Shown here: positions 25,224-37,867 of the stretch, piece by piece | Position numbering within the stretch: the first letter of the stretch is position 1 | How the letters are laid out: every line of letters starts with the position of its first letter | DNA from: Mycoplasmopsis columbinasalis | GTDB taxonomy: Bacteria; Bacillota_I; Bacilli_A; Mycoplasmatales; Metamycoplasmataceae | Length of the DNA stretch: 64,000 nucleotides | Direction of reading: 5' to 3' | Assembly (NCBI RefSeq): GCF_900660705.1 | Contig: NZ_LR215043.1 | Location: forward strand, 744,001-808,000 | The notes under the pieces: model-generated | Database searches by the model: none | Told to the model about the DNA's origin: nothing | The model's input: only the letters and a program-made list of their open reading frames with translations | Position numbers and translations under genes: made by a program

Positions 25224-26363
25224 TTACGATTCAAAAAAATCTTTTTTCGTTAGTAATTCGTAAATTTTAAATAACAAATTCTTGATGATCTGGAGATCTT
25301 TGTTGTTAGTTGTAAAAATTTCGTTAGTGCTTTCTTGACTGTGATAATTAGTTTGTGTTTGCATATGCTTGTCGACGTTTAGGTTTATACCATAGGCGGT
25401 TTCGATAAATTTATTGAATTGCACATTAATATCTGCAAACGGTTTAGAAAATTTGTTTCAGATGGTTTTAACTTTGTTAGGGCTTAAATTGATGTAAGTA
25501 CTTTCCAAAATAGTAGTGTTTTTATGACCAGAAAGCCCTTTAATTTCTGAACTTGAGGCGCCCTCTTGAGCTCAGTTTGTGATAACGTGATGTCTTAGCA
25601 CGTGTGTAGAAATAGTTTTGTTGACAAAAATGTCACCATATTGTTTTTTAATTTTTCGACTAAACATTTTAAATTTATCGCCGATTTGTTCAGCACTGAG
25701 TTTTTGGAAGTAAGTTAAATTCGTTTTCAAAATTTGCCGAAAATGTTCTGCTTCAGCTTTGTTGGTAAATTGTGGCATTCGCACATATCGTTTGTTATTG
25801 TGTTTGAGGGTACCAATAATAGTTTCTCCGTGCTCAAGTAATTGACGAAAGTTAATGTTTTCCCATTCGCTTAATCTGATCCCGTTATAAGCATAAATAA
25901 AAAAAATAAAACAAAAGTTATCACTAAGTTGCTTGGCTTCCTTTTGCAAAATATTAAATTGTAACTCCGTGTATCCTCCTAAACGTTTGATTGCAAGTCT
26001 TTGTTCACTTTTGTAACGCAGAATATTTTCAATTTCAACTTCAATTTTTTTGAAGTTATCGTATCGTTTTAAAATTCGTTTGTATAAGTAAATAAAAACT
26101 GGTTTAAAGCCTTGTAAACGTTGATCCTTGCTAATGTTAGCAAAAAAATTTTTAAGAAACTTAAGGAGCTGGGAGTTACTTTCATAAATTTCGATTTGGT
26201 CAAAAACACGCAATTTCTTAATGTAATTGTAAATCGTGCTTGCTTTAAGAATTCCCTTTTTCTCATCATCTTGCATTTTTTTAGCACATTGCTTAACATA
26301 AAGTGATGAAAGTGATTTTGCGATCAATTTAAATCTTTTAAGATGAGTTATATTGCTTTGCAT
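25224..26363 (-). CDS. Tyrosine site-specific recombinase (Xer/HvsR-type phase-variation invertase)
   Basis: This enzyme breaks and rejoins DNA at paired short sites through a covalent 3'-phosphotyrosine. I start it at ATG 26363 because GGAGAAAAAA precedes it; an upstream in-frame start at 26411 has no such signal. The length is 379 residues. All catalytic elements are visible: box I arginine in NGIRLSEWEN (about residue 162), a lysine in LKHNNKRY (about 187), HVLRHH (His and Arg near 254-257), LSGHKN (about 276) and the nucleophile in ESTYINL (about 290). A ~90-residue extension follows the active-site Tyr. An N-terminal SAM-like DNA-binding part precedes the catalytic domain. The gene sits directly next to silent cassette 1 and between the two silent copies, as in known mycoplasma surface-antigen inversion loci (Vsa/HvsR, Vpma/Xer1). 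Its role as the invertase of this locus is inferred from position and intact motifs. Confidence 0.9.
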
Positions 26364-26388
26364 TTTTTTCTCCGTGTATGTTGATTTA

Positions 26389-26425
26389 AATATAAAAAAA
26401 ACATCTACCAAAGTAAATGTTTTCT
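26389..26425 (-). terminator. Terminator after the small membrane protein gene
   Basis: On the - strand AAAACAT and ATGTTTT pair around a 12-nt loop and a T-run follows. It lies between the stop at 26443 and the recombinase start, so the recombinase probably has its own promoter in the short AT-rich gap. Confidence 0.6.
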
Positions 26426-26442
26426 TTTTTTGTATGAATAAA

Positions 26443-27043
26443 TTATCTTTGTTCTTTAATTTTTCTTAATACAAATTGGTAAGCTTCTTCTTTGTTGCTC
26501 ATTCTTGCGTATACCATTAAAATTGCTTGAATTAGTAATGCCACAAATAATAAACCACTTCATAATAAATTACCATAGCTAAATAAGAAGGTTGACGATA
26601 ATTTAGTATTTATAGTTGATGACAATAAAGCTAATACTAGAAAAATAGATATGAGAACAACTAACACTAGTGAAAAGATACTTCTACCTTTTGATTTTTC
26701 AAAATATTTAATTATTACAAAAATCGAGCATGCAACAGCTAAAACCACAAGTAAGATCATAACTAATGCTAATACCACACTACTTGTTGTAGCAGCGTTT
26801 TCTCCAAAGTAAGTTGGAATGTTTTTTTGCTTGATCTGGTATAAAACCAAAAAATATTACAGCAGTTGTAAGTAAGAAGGCTACAAACTTATTATCTATA
26901 GACTCAAAATTTACAAAAGCTAATAAAGCAGCAAATAAAGTGATAACAGCAGTAAAAATAACTGCGAGTCAAACAATTGATAAAGAAAATCTTAATTTTT
27001 TGTATTGAAGTTGGTTTACTGAACTTACTGAATTGTTACTCAT
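26443..27043 (-). CDS. Small multi-pass membrane protein, frame broken at an A7 run
   Basis: ATG 27043 has a GGAG-type signal upstream. The protein has two hydrophobic helices in the first half, a loop, then two or three more (VVLALVMILLVVLAVAC, SLVLVVLISIFLVLALL, and one near the end), and a short charged tail. No family is recognised. The frame breaks at seven As on the coding strand (T-run at 26822-26828). With six As the product reads on without interruption (D-Q-A-K-N-I-P-T-Y-F-G-E) to TAA 26443-26445, giving about 200 residues. As sequenced, only the first ~75 residues would be made. The tract could be a slippage switch, a decay mutation or a base-calling error. The gene lies between the recombinase and the kinase-like gene, inside the larger predicted inversion. 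Confidence 0.65.
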
Positions 27044-27107
27044 TTTTTTACTCCTAATACTAGTATGATTATTTATATGAATAAAATATAAAATTAATAT
27101 TTAAATT

Positions 27108-27827
27108 TTACAACAATTCATTTAATTTATCTATTTTTTTTAGATATTGCTCGATTTCAAAAGGAAGCTGAATTTGTGCTAAGGCTCATAAGACAACTAG
27201 ATAATTTACAATGATTTTATTTTGAATTAATCTTTGTTGGTTAATCGAGTCAAAGTGTGTAAGTAAAAATGTTTCTTGTTGTAAATTTAACTTGGATGCT
27301 TCAATAAAATAGGCTAGTTCAAAGTGAATATCACCCATTGTGGCATATTCTCAATCCACAAAGTAAATTTGATGGTGTGAATCTTCAACCAAATTAATAG
27401 GTCAAAGGTCATTGTGCAAAGGCCAAATATTTTGGTTTTGTGCTAAAAAGTCAAAAATTTGCGTCTTGAGTTGGAAAATGTGCGGTAAATCAGCCCTTGG
27501 CAAGTGTTTTTGCTTAATAATTGCTAAATAATGATTTATTCTAGCAACTAAGTTATTAGCCGGAAACTTAAGTTTGCTCAGATGTAAAGTATTTAAATGT
27601 TGAGCAATTTGCTTTAAATTTTGTTCCGACATTTCCGGTACACTACCATCAATATATTCTCATTTGGAGAATTCCCTTTGATTAGCAATTAAACGGGGCA
27701 CAAATGAAAACTGAGTAAGCAAACTGTAATCAAGGTGATGGTTAAAACCAGTGTAATTTTTTTCTTGGTAAAAAAATTTACCATCACGAAAAGATTTGTT
27801 GGTGTAACCTTGCTGAATTCTTTCCAT
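27108..27827 (-). CDS. APH/choline-kinase-family phosphotransferase
   Basis: The 239-residue protein has the hallmark of small-molecule kinases of the aminoglycoside/choline kinase fold: the catalytic loop LHNDLWPINLV (HxD near residues 137-139) and a metal-binding DWEYA motif about 13 residues later. The N-terminal lobe is short and begins with a Gly/Thr-rich segment (GYTNKSFRDGKFF), as in LicA-type choline kinases. In mycoplasmas such proteins usually phosphorylate choline or a related alcohol for lipid or surface modification, but the substrate cannot be read from sequence. The start at 27827 follows AGAGGT. The neighbouring genes do not form an obvious pathway with it. An antibiotic-modifying role is less likely given the family's usual use in this group. 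Confidence 0.8.
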
Positions 27828-27906
27828 TTATACCTCTCTAATTGTTAGACATATATTATCAACATATTTAAATAAAATTTAAGCAAAAAGTTGTGAATTT
27901 TTGCAG

Positions 27907-27943
27907 AAAAAAACACAAGGCTTAGTTAAGCATTGTGTTTTTT
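27907..27943 (-). terminator. Terminator of silent cassette 2
   Basis: An A-run, the stem GCTT/AAGC extended by CACAA/TTGTG with one mismatch, and a T-run lie just beyond the cassette stop codon at 27949. The symmetry lets it work on both strands. Confidence 0.8.
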
Positions 27944-27948
27944 GTTAA

Positions 27949-30796
27949 TTAATAATCAATAGTGTTGAATTTAATGCTTTTAACAAAACTATTTTTTGCC
28001 GCTGTGACTACAGTAGTGTTGTTTTCGTAAGGTAATCATTTTCAGTAGTAACCTTGATCAGTGAAGCTAGCACGATTAGCTGGAAAGACACTGTCGGCAA
28101 AAATGTGATCACCATCGACTCAAATTTCTGTGGTGGAATTAAAGCCGTCATATGGTGTGTTATTACCAACATTTCAGTATTTTGACCAACCAAAAGTACT
28201 TCCAATTGAGGTGTTTGAAGTTAAAAGGTCGCTCTCACTAATTAAGTTAGGGTTATTAACTGTTAAGGTTGAACGATAGATGACACCATCGCCAAGCGCA
28301 TTTAAGTAGATAAGTGCATTACCTGAGTTGTTTAAATGCATAATTTTCATGTGAGTTGGTTCCAATTTAAGACGACGTGTTTGGTTTCGAACGCCTGGTT
28401 TGAAAGCAACATCGTTATAAAAGTTTTGATGTCCAAAAGCGTTTCAAGTTGTGGCAGTGGCATACACAGCATCACGATTGGTGTTTTTGTAGTCAAAACG
28501 CCGATTTGAATTAACAATGGTGTTGTAACTAATAAATTTCACAAAGTCACTCGCTGTTACTGTTTTGCCGCCATCATCAACATCAAAGGCAAAACCACCT
28601 TTTGTTTCTGGGGAATCCACTTTTCAAGTCACACCAAAGTAATCACTAACTTTAGTAGCGCCCGAGTTTTCAATAATCCGACTACGCAAGTATTTACCAC
28701 TAGCAGGGTCTTTGTAAGGTTCGAAGTTACTAATTGAGTTAGCTTGGAACACACCAGATGGTAAGTAGGTGTAAGTTTCTGTAGCTTTTGGATAAGCAGC
28801 CAGTTGACCGTTAGCATTAACATTGAATTTAAAGTTAAAGTAGAACACTTGTGCACCATACAAAGCAGTACCTCATTGACCAGTACCAGCAACTTGATCG
28901 TAACTATAACTATCACGATAACTTAAAGTGTTAAAACTACCGAGACGATAGATATTACTTTGTTCACTCGTGTCGGTATAAATTTGTGGTATCAACATCA
29001 TTGCATAGTTAGAATTTCCATCAGCTACCTGTGTTCACTTTGCCATTAAGTAAAGAATTTTTTGTTGCGCTTCAAGATATTTAATATCTGAAGCAAGTGG
29101 TGAGTGCAAGAAAGCTAATTTTGATAAAAATTGTTCTTTTGGCAAGTTGTTGTCAGACACAATTCTGTCTGGTAAGTATCAAGAACTATTACTTAATTCT
29201 AAGGCTTCCAATAAATTGTCATTTTGCGCAGCATAGACGGTGTTGTAACGACCACCATTGGCAGCATCGTCATATAAATATTTCATTCAAGGTTCTACGT
29301 AATTTGGTTTGGTTGGGAATTTAGCAAGCGCGGCCAAACTATCATTGGTGACAGCATATGGGTATTTTGGCAACGAATTAAAGAAAGTTGGGACAGTAAT
29401 GACCACATTTAACTCATTGTTAGAGAAGTCAGGTGACATTTTGACAATTTGGTTGTCATAATCAAGGTAAAGTGAACTAAATGATTTACCGGTAGCACCG
29501 ATTTGGTAGTTACCTTGAATAATGCGTTCACCTTCTAATTTAAAGAAGTTGTTGTGGTATTTTGGCATGAAGGTTTTTCACGCATTTTTCACTTCCACAG
29601 AACTTTCTGAGTAAGCTAAATATGGATCCTTACTTCAGTCAGGATTCTTGTTAAGGTAGACCCCTTGGTCACCTTCGTTGTGTTCACTGGCAACAAGACG
29701 ATCATAAAGTGATTGCACTATATACTTAGCATAAGTTTTTTGGTTTTCACTTGAACTTCAATTCACATTGTCATAAGTGTTATTTAAATCAAAGAGTACT
29801 TGGGCAGTGTTAGCTGAGGTTACTCTCGAAGTTAAATTGCTAAATAATTTGGTTAAGTCAATGTGTGCAAGGTGTGGTTTGATCAAAATGTTTGGTGTGA
29901 TTTGACTTATCACTCACTGGTTACCAATTAATTTTTCAACTCTTGCTTTAGTTAAAATGGTTCTAATGTTAGTTCCGTTTTCAAAAGTTGTGCCTTCTGG
30001 AGTAGTCGAACTACCATATTTTCACCAGTTGAGCACGTTATCTTTACTTCTTACTAATAACTTAATTCTGGTGTTAGCAGGATTTAATTCACTACCAAGA
30101 ACTTTTTGACCATTAACTTCTCACTCAATAGCTGAACCTTGCGGTGATTTTTTTAGACCATAGAAGAAAGTGAAAAGATCTTTAAAGTTAGTGTCATTAG
30201 TTACATCTAACCAGTGGAACTTGGTGTTAGTGTTAGTTGAAATCGAACCTGAACCAGTAATTAAACTTAAATCAAATTCCGTTGTATCTTCTAACACATT
30301 GTGCGTGTTAAGGTTAGTTTGAATGTTTGTTAAGTAAGTTCTAAAGTTATTATTCGTTACTCCGTGAACAACTTGGTTGAGCCCAAAAATTGAGTTATAG
30401 GTTAATCCAGACTCAGGAACAGATTCACTGATCACACTTGGCGCATTGTTATCGCCAGTAGCAAGAAGGTTTGCTAAAGCAGTTTTAGCTACTGCATTGT
30501 CTTTGAGTGTTGCGAAGCTAAATTTCTCACTAGCAAATTCACGTAGATAACTATAGAATTGGCTTAAATCTGACAACGCAAGATCTTTTCTTAACAAATC
30601 AGTTGAAGCTTTTAGTGAATTTTTGACTTCACCGCTCTTGCCATAAATTGGATCAATGTTTAACAAGTTAAGGAAAATTTGCGCTCTATTTCTAAAGTCT
30701 TTAAGAATGTGTGCGGTGAAGGTAATGTTGTTAGCTTGGTTGTTAATCACATTAACTTCATTATCTAAATATTCACCAACATCCTGTAAATTATAG
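27949..30796 (-). CDS. Silent C-terminal cassette 2 of the giant surface protein (no own start)
   Basis: One open frame of about 949 codons (TGA as Trp) ends at TAA 27949-27951. It is homologous over its whole length to the expressed tail and to cassette 1 (shared blocks FTAHILKDFRNR, PKYHNNFF, QVFYFNFKFN, YTYLPSG, LEPTHMKIMH, GVIYRSTL). Near the site it differs more from the expressed copy than cassette 1 does (YNLQDVGEYL against YNFQDTGAYL), so it appears to be an older or less recently exchanged version. The frame happens to stay open for ~30 codons upstream, to an ATG at 30888. That ATG lies beside the terminator hairpin of the previous operon and has no ribosome-binding site, so I do not accept it as a start. 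The cassette is a second stored tail. Confidence 0.8.
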
Positions 30797-30803
30797 AATT
30801 CGT
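30784..30803 (-). other. Candidate recombination site of silent cassette 2
   Basis: Read on the - strand this is ACGAATT, CTATAA, TTTACAG. The spacer is identical to the other two sites and the tail-side arm differs by one base. The outer arm is unrelated. Homology to the other tails starts here. Confidence 0.6.
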
Positions 30804-30854
30804 GTATGGTTATTTTTCCAGGACTAACGTATAACTTTGCATGCACAACAAAAT

Positions 30855-30883
30855 AAAAAAAACAACTTTGCAGTTGTTTTTTT
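30855..30883 (-). terminator. Terminator of the trpS/thrS-side operon
   Basis: The stem AACAACT/AGTTGTT is flanked by A- and T-runs, about 10-15 nt after the membrane-protein stop at 30895. It isolates silent cassette 2 from upstream transcription. Confidence 0.85.
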
Positions 30884-30894
30884 GGCAAGTTGAA

Positions 30895-31314
30895 TTAGTT
30901 TTTCTTAGCTTCGATTTTGGTAATTAAAATGTTCATTAGTAAAGTGACAATAACTACAAGCACAAACACCACAATTACACGCGCATACAACGGGAAGCCT
31001 GACACATAGGCAGTTGGTGTCATAAAACAAAATAAGACAACCATCGGCACGGAAAAGTTAAATGAACGTGCGTTTAAAACTTTTAATTTAACTAAGAGAA
31101 AATCTAACAAAATTGCGAATAATCCTATACCATAGGTACAGCCAAAAACAATTCAAAAATTTTTAATTAAATTGTTGTTACCGATGTCGTTTGTCCCAGT
31201 AATATAAATTGCTGTTAAGGGTAAGATAATGAAAATGATAAAAAATAAGGTTGAAGTTAAGGCTTTGTAACTGTAAGTTGTTGGTTGTTTAGGTTGTTTA
31301 GCGTTTTTACTCAT
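30895..31314 (-). CDS. Small four-helix membrane protein co-transcribed with thrS
   Basis: The 139-residue protein has a short basic N-terminus ([14 protein letters not shown]) and four hydrophobic helices. The last is very hydrophobic (ARVIVVFVLVVIVTLLMN) and is followed by a lysine-rich tail. The start codon overlaps the end of thrS by 8 nt, so translation is probably coupled. I recognise no family. It looks like the poorly characterised small membrane proteins that mycoplasmas keep next to tRNA-synthetase genes, and no function can be stated. Confidence 0.75.
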
Positions 31315-33052
31315 ATTTTAGTTTTTTGTGAGTTAGTAAACTAATAAATTCAGTTAATGGTAAGTTGATAGTTTCTTCTTTACCGTATTCACGATAAGAA
31401 ATAGTCTTACTTTCGGTTTCTTTAGCACCTAAAATAACTTGGTATTTAACTTTATTAATTTGAGCTTCTCTAATTTTCTTTGGTAAGCGTTCATCCTTAT
31501 CATCTAGTTTTACACGGAAATTGTGTTCAAATAATTCATTATAAACTTCACGTGCGTAAGCAAGATTTTCAAGGTTGTTTACCGGAATCACTGAAATTTG
31601 TCTTGGTGCAAGTCAGAATGGTAAATTACCCTTAGTTTGTTCGAGTAAAATTGCCACAAAACGTTCATAGGTACCGATTAAACCGCGGTGAATCATCACT
31701 GGTCGCACTTCTTGACCATTGTGATCTACATAAGTAATGTCAAAGTTTTTTGGTTGTAAGAAGTCAAGTTGAATCGTTGACACTGTAATTTCATGGCCTA
31801 AAGCCGTATCAATTTGAATGTCGATTTTTGGACCATAGAAGGCTGCTTCACCATATTTTTCTTCGTAAGGAACACCCAAATCATCTAAAGCTTGTTTTAG
31901 TTTCTTTTCAGCATAGTTTCACATCTTGTCATCATTGAAGTATTTATCTTTTTGATTATCACGGAGTGAAAGTGAAATGTAACTAATTTCGATTTTGAAA
32001 ATTTCAAGTGTTTCCTTGATTAATTCGTACATCGCTTTAACTTCTTGGTCAATTTGGTCTTCACGCACAAACAAGTGTCCTTCAGTTAAAAGCATACCAC
32101 GCACTCTTTCAAGACCAGTAAGTGCACCTGATTTTTCATAACGATAAAGTTGACTTTGTTCCGAGTAACGAATTGGTAAATCGCGGTAAGAACGTTTTTC
32201 CATTTGGTAACACACAATGTGGTGTGGGCAAGTCATTGGTCTTGGAATTAAACGTTCGTTTTCAACAATGAGTGGTGCAAACATATCATCTTTATAGTGA
32301 GCTAAGTGACCACTAATTTTGTAGAGTTCTTCGTTACCAAAGTGTGGTGTTAAAACTTCGGTAAAACCATACTTACGGTCTTTCTTAAGAACTAAATCAC
32401 GAATTTCGTTATGAATATACATTCCGTTTTCTAGTCAAATTGGTAAACCTTGACCAGTAAGTTGGTCAAAAGCAAAGATTTTAAGTTCTTTACCAATTTT
32501 ACGGTGGTCACGTTCTTTACGTTCTTGGAGTAAAGTTAAGTAAGCATCTAGCTCTTCTTTTTTGTGTCAAGAGGTACCATAAATTCTAGTGAGTTGAATA
32601 TTGTCACTATTTCCACGTCAGTAGGCACCCGCAAGCGAAAGCAATTTAAAGTTTTTTATTACTTTTGTACTTTCTGTATGGTTACCAGCACAAAGGTCTT
32701 TGAAGACAATTTCTTTATTCAAGGGATCTTGCAAAGCATAAAAAGTAATTTCTTTACCCGCTGCTTTTAATTCGTCGTAGAGTTCTTTTTTATAGGGTTT
32801 ATTGTCAAAACTGTATTGACTTTCTGGAATTTGAATTGTCACTAAATTACGAGCTACTAATTTTTTCATCAGCTTTTCAATTTTGGCTAACTCTTCATTA
32901 CTAATTGGCGTTGGAAACTCAAAGTCATAGTAAAAGCCTTCTTCGGTAGCTGGGCCAAACCCAAGTTTAACACCAGGATAAAGTTGTTCAACAGCAGCAC
33001 CTAAAAGGTGACTGGTGGTATGGTTTAGTTGTTTATCTGCATGAATTTTCAT
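31307..33052 (-). CDS. thrS: Threonine--tRNA ligase
   Basis: ThrRS charges tRNA-Thr with threonine and edits mischarged serine. The 581-residue product starts directly at the editing domain, with the zinc-like HxxxH (LNHTTSHLL) and the partner motif CAGNH near residue 120, so the usual N-terminal TGS domain is absent. The class II core follows: [13 protein letters not shown] (a catalytic Cys/His zinc site), [16 protein letters not shown] (motif 2) and [17 protein letters not shown] (motif 3). The C-terminal anticodon-binding domain closes with ILGAKE and a GKEE segment. The length is shorter than the ~640 of most bacteria, which the missing TGS domain explains. The gene is downstream of trpS on the same strand and overlaps the following membrane-protein gene. 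Confidence 0.96.
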
Positions 33053-33106
33053 TTTCTTTTCTTCCTTTGTTTTGTTGCGGAAATAACTATTTGCTAGTAT
33101 TGTTAG

Positions 33107-34102
33107 TTAATTGAAACCCATTTTAGCTTTGAGATCACTTACAATTGGGGCGCAAATTTGCTTAGCTTTAGTAGCGCCAGCAGTTACGACTGCGTGGACT
33201 TGGTTTTTAACTTTTGCATAATTAGTTTGAATTTTAATTAATTCATCTTTTACCACTTGTGCGACTGCTTGTTTAAATTCAACATAATTAGCATCTTTGA
33301 AACGATCAGCAGCAGCTTCAAGTGAAATGTCTGTCAAGGCGGCATAAATGTGTAGAAGATTAACTACACCAGGTTTGTGGTCGGCAATGTAAACTTTGTT
33401 TTCACTATCTGTGACAGCTTTCATAATTTTGTTGTAAGCTACATCAGGATCATCGTGTAAGTAAATTGTTGCTTTTGAACTTGCTTCGCTCTTCGACATT
33501 TTACTTTCTGGATTAGTTAAAGATTTAATTCTTGCACCAACAGGTGGAACAATACCATTAGGAATTGTGAATTTAGTTTTGTAATTTTTGTTAAAACGTT
33601 GTGCAATTTGGCGTGTGAGTTCAAGGTGTTGCTTTTGATCTTCACCAACAGGCACTACATCTGCGTTATAAATTAAAATATCAGCAGCCATTAGCACTGG
33701 ATACATCAATAAGCCAACTGGAATTTTTTCTGTCCCATTGTCTTGTTTTGCTAACTTTTGGCTCTTGTCTTTAAATTGAGTCATACGGTATAGTTCGCCA
33801 ATGGCGACTTCACTTACAAAAAGTCATTGTGTTTCGGCGTGTTCAACCAAGTCAGACTGAAAGAAAATTGTAGCTTTGTTTGGATCGAGTCCGCAAGCTA
33901 AATACATAGCAACAATTTCATAGCGAGCTTGGTAAAGCTCTTTAGAGTTGATTGTGCCTGTAGTTAAGGCGTGTAAGTCAGCCACAAAAAAATACGAATC
34001 ATATTGATCTTGCAATTTCACGAAATTTTTCAGAGCACCAATGTAATTGCCCAGAGTCAAATTACCGGTTGGTTTAATCCCACTTACTAAACGTTTTTGC
34101 AT
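33107..34102 (-). CDS. trpS: Tryptophan--tRNA ligase
   Basis: TrpRS is the class I enzyme that charges tRNA-Trp; in this organism that supplies Trp for UGA as well as UGG. The N-terminus MQKRLVSGIKPTGNLTLGNY carries the HIGH-like signature, DLHALTTG follows, GEDQKQHLELTR is the usual substrate-binding segment, and KMSKS is the ATP loop. The length, 331 residues, is standard. I start at ATG 34102, preceded by GAGGT. The frame is open further upstream (a hydrophobic stretch to 34264), but that region has no family similarity and is rejected as coding. thrS follows 54 nt downstream. Confidence 0.96.
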
Positions 34103-34355
34103 ACTACCTCTATTTAAAAATAAGCTAATAAATAAATATAATAATACAAAAATATGTTTTTGTTTGTTTTTCGCTCTTTTCGCAGCCAGGAAGAAGGTTA
34201 GAAAGACAACAAAACCTAAAATAACAAACAAAGAAAAATAAAATTTTATGGAAAACTTTTCCAAACATCTTTTCGAGTCAAATATGTGAAAAAATGTTAG
34301 TTTTTCATTTTTTTAAGCTTTATTTAGCAAAATTCTTAAAAAATACTTATTAATA

Positions 34356-34361
34356 TATAAT
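34356..34361 (+). promoter_or_regulatory. Possible -10 box for the repeat surface protein; divergent intergenic region
   Basis: TATAAT lies 57 nt before the ATG at 34418. The 315-nt gap between trpS and this gene (34103-34417) is divergent and very AT-rich. It must hold both promoters. I see no other structured element in it. Confidence 0.4.
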
Positions 34362-34417
34362 AAATCAATATTTACTTATTTATATAGTATTCATTTACCA
34401 ATTTAAAGGAGTACTTT

Positions 34418-36112
34418 ATGAAACCAGGAAAAGTCTTTCTCACCACAGCATTAGGTGCGATTTTAGTTGGAACTACTTGTGCAGTTCCTGCGGTGCTATT
34501 AACTAAGAAAAATGAACAAAGAGTTGAACAAGCAACTTTTGTCGAAGAAATTAAAACAACGCCTTTAACTCTTGCTTACGCACAAGAGGCGCAAAAAGCA
34601 ACAACGAAAGTAAGCGCACTTAATGTTGCTGATTTTTCACTTAATGTTCAAACTGAAGGTCAAACTACACCCATTCCTTTTGTTTTAAAAAACCCTGCTG
34701 TTACAACTACTTATAAAATTATTAGTAGCAATACAGATATGATTCAAGGAATTGCAGTAGTACAAGTTACATTTACAAAAAACACAAGTACAACAGTACG
34801 CACTTTTACAATGTCAGGTTTTTTAAAAGAAGCAACTCAAGACGAAACTGTGGCAAAATTGATTTCAGATGAATTGCTTAGCATTGGTAGTGCTAAATTA
34901 ATTGCACAAAAGAATACGGCAGACTACTTACCAAGTGAAATTAAACCTGCGGACATTCAATTACTCAATCTTAAAGGTTCTCCGTATCAACAAAAAGACC
35001 AATTTGTTTACGATCTTAATTTAATCCCAGATGACCAAAAAGGTACATTGAAAGTCGAAGTAAGCATCGCTCTTAAGAACACCAATGACACCAGTAAACG
35101 TGTGTTACCTACTCCAATTACTAACTTAATGACTTTGGAAACACACAACAAAATTGCAACTTTAAACAGTCTGCTTGATACTTTTGCTAGTGTGACTTGA
35201 ACAAAAAGTGGTGCCACAGCACCAACACAAAGTGTATTTTTACCTTCAGAAATTGCTACGCAAGCGCAAACGGAGGAGTTCACTTTTTATCGAGATTCTA
35301 CACACACAGAAGCCACAAAAATCACTTTGCCTGATGGTGTTAAAGTAATTATTACCACGAAAACTCCTTTTGATCGTGACGGCAATTTAGAACTCACCTT
35401 AACTTTAAAAGAAAATGAGTTAAGTAGTAAAAGTAAAACCATTGTTTTGAAAAATTGCCTAAACTTACCACAGTCATACTTGAAAAAAGATCTTGAACGA
35501 ATTGCAGCAGTTATTTATACTAAAAACAAGCAATTATTACCAAGTGAATTGAATCTAACCTTTGCTGATTTAACGCTTAATGCAGGTGAGTTTGTTCCCT
35601 TTTCACAATATACTTATACCTTAATTAATGTTAAAAAAGATGATCGCGGTGCAACTCCAAGTGAGCAATCTACACAAACAGGCACTTATTCGTTTCAAAT
35701 TCAAGCACAAGATGCTAATGGAGAAACATTTTCTTCGCAAGTTTACACTCTTGATGGCTTCTATACAACATCATATGTGCAAACTCAAAGAGAAGAATTA
35801 GACAACTTATTAGCAAAAGCTTATTACGCTGATCACTTACATTTTGATGGTGAAACTACCACTCCTGAAAACAAAAGTGAATTATTCCCTTCTGCTGTAA
35901 TAGCGCAAGCTAACTTTGATCAAGGTGTTGTTTTGTACGCACGAAGTGGTGAAACGCTTGATTTTGGTACAGGCAAAGTAATTAAAGTGCTAAGAAAAAC
36001 AGCAAATGATATGTCTGGCAAAATTGAACTAGAACTTGCTCTCTATGATTCAGCTACCAATATTACTAGCACTGCTAGACAATTTACAATTACTGGTTAT
36101 AAACATAATTAA
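34418..36112 (+). CDS. Repeat-built surface protein of the lipoprotein-17 (variable surface protein) type
   Basis: The 564-residue protein starts after AAAGGAG and has a hydrophobic N-terminal anchor or signal (KVFLTTALGAILVGTTCAVP). The Cys there does not sit in a standard lipobox, so an uncleaved anchor or signal peptide is as likely as lipidation. The rest consists of about four to five loose repeats of ~90-110 residues. Each carries an LPSE core followed by a beta-strand block with a D-D/N-G turn (DYLPSEIKPADI, VFLPSEIATQA, LLPSELNLTFADL, ELFPSAVIAQA). This matches the Lipoprotein_17 repeat found in mycoplasma variable surface proteins. The role is surface-exposed and probably antigenic. 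It is the only + strand gene between 22.3 and 41.3 kb, and it is convergent with the ABC-F gene. Confidence 0.75.
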
Positions 36113-36124
36113 TTTCTAGAAAAC

Positions 36125-36153
36125 AAAAAATCGCTTTAGTAAGCGATTTTTTT
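36125..36153 (+). terminator. Bidirectional terminator
   Basis: The stem AAAAAATCGCTT (36125-36136) and AAGCGATTTTTT (36141-36152) has a 4-nt loop. It lies between the convergent surface-protein and ABC-F genes and serves both. Confidence 0.9.
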
Positions 36154-36155
36154 AT

Positions 36156-37769
<1,614 letters not shown>

Positions 37770-37867
37770 TTTTACTCCTTTTACGAATCTTACTATTTTG
37801 TAGGATTAAATTAAAAATCAATTTAAAAAATGCAAAAACAACACACAGGATGTTGTTTGCTTAAATG

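Noticed and set aside
30797-30888. Upstream ATG (30888) as a start for silent cassette 2
   Set aside because: It lies beside the terminator hairpin of the preceding operon with no ribosome-binding site; the encoded 30 residues have no counterpart in the other copies. Homology starts only at the CTATAA site.
34103-34264. In-frame N-terminal extension of trpS with a hydrophobic stretch
   Set aside because: It has no ribosome-binding site and no similarity to TrpRS. The known N-terminus starts at 34102 after GAGGT, so the extension is open by chance in AT-rich DNA.
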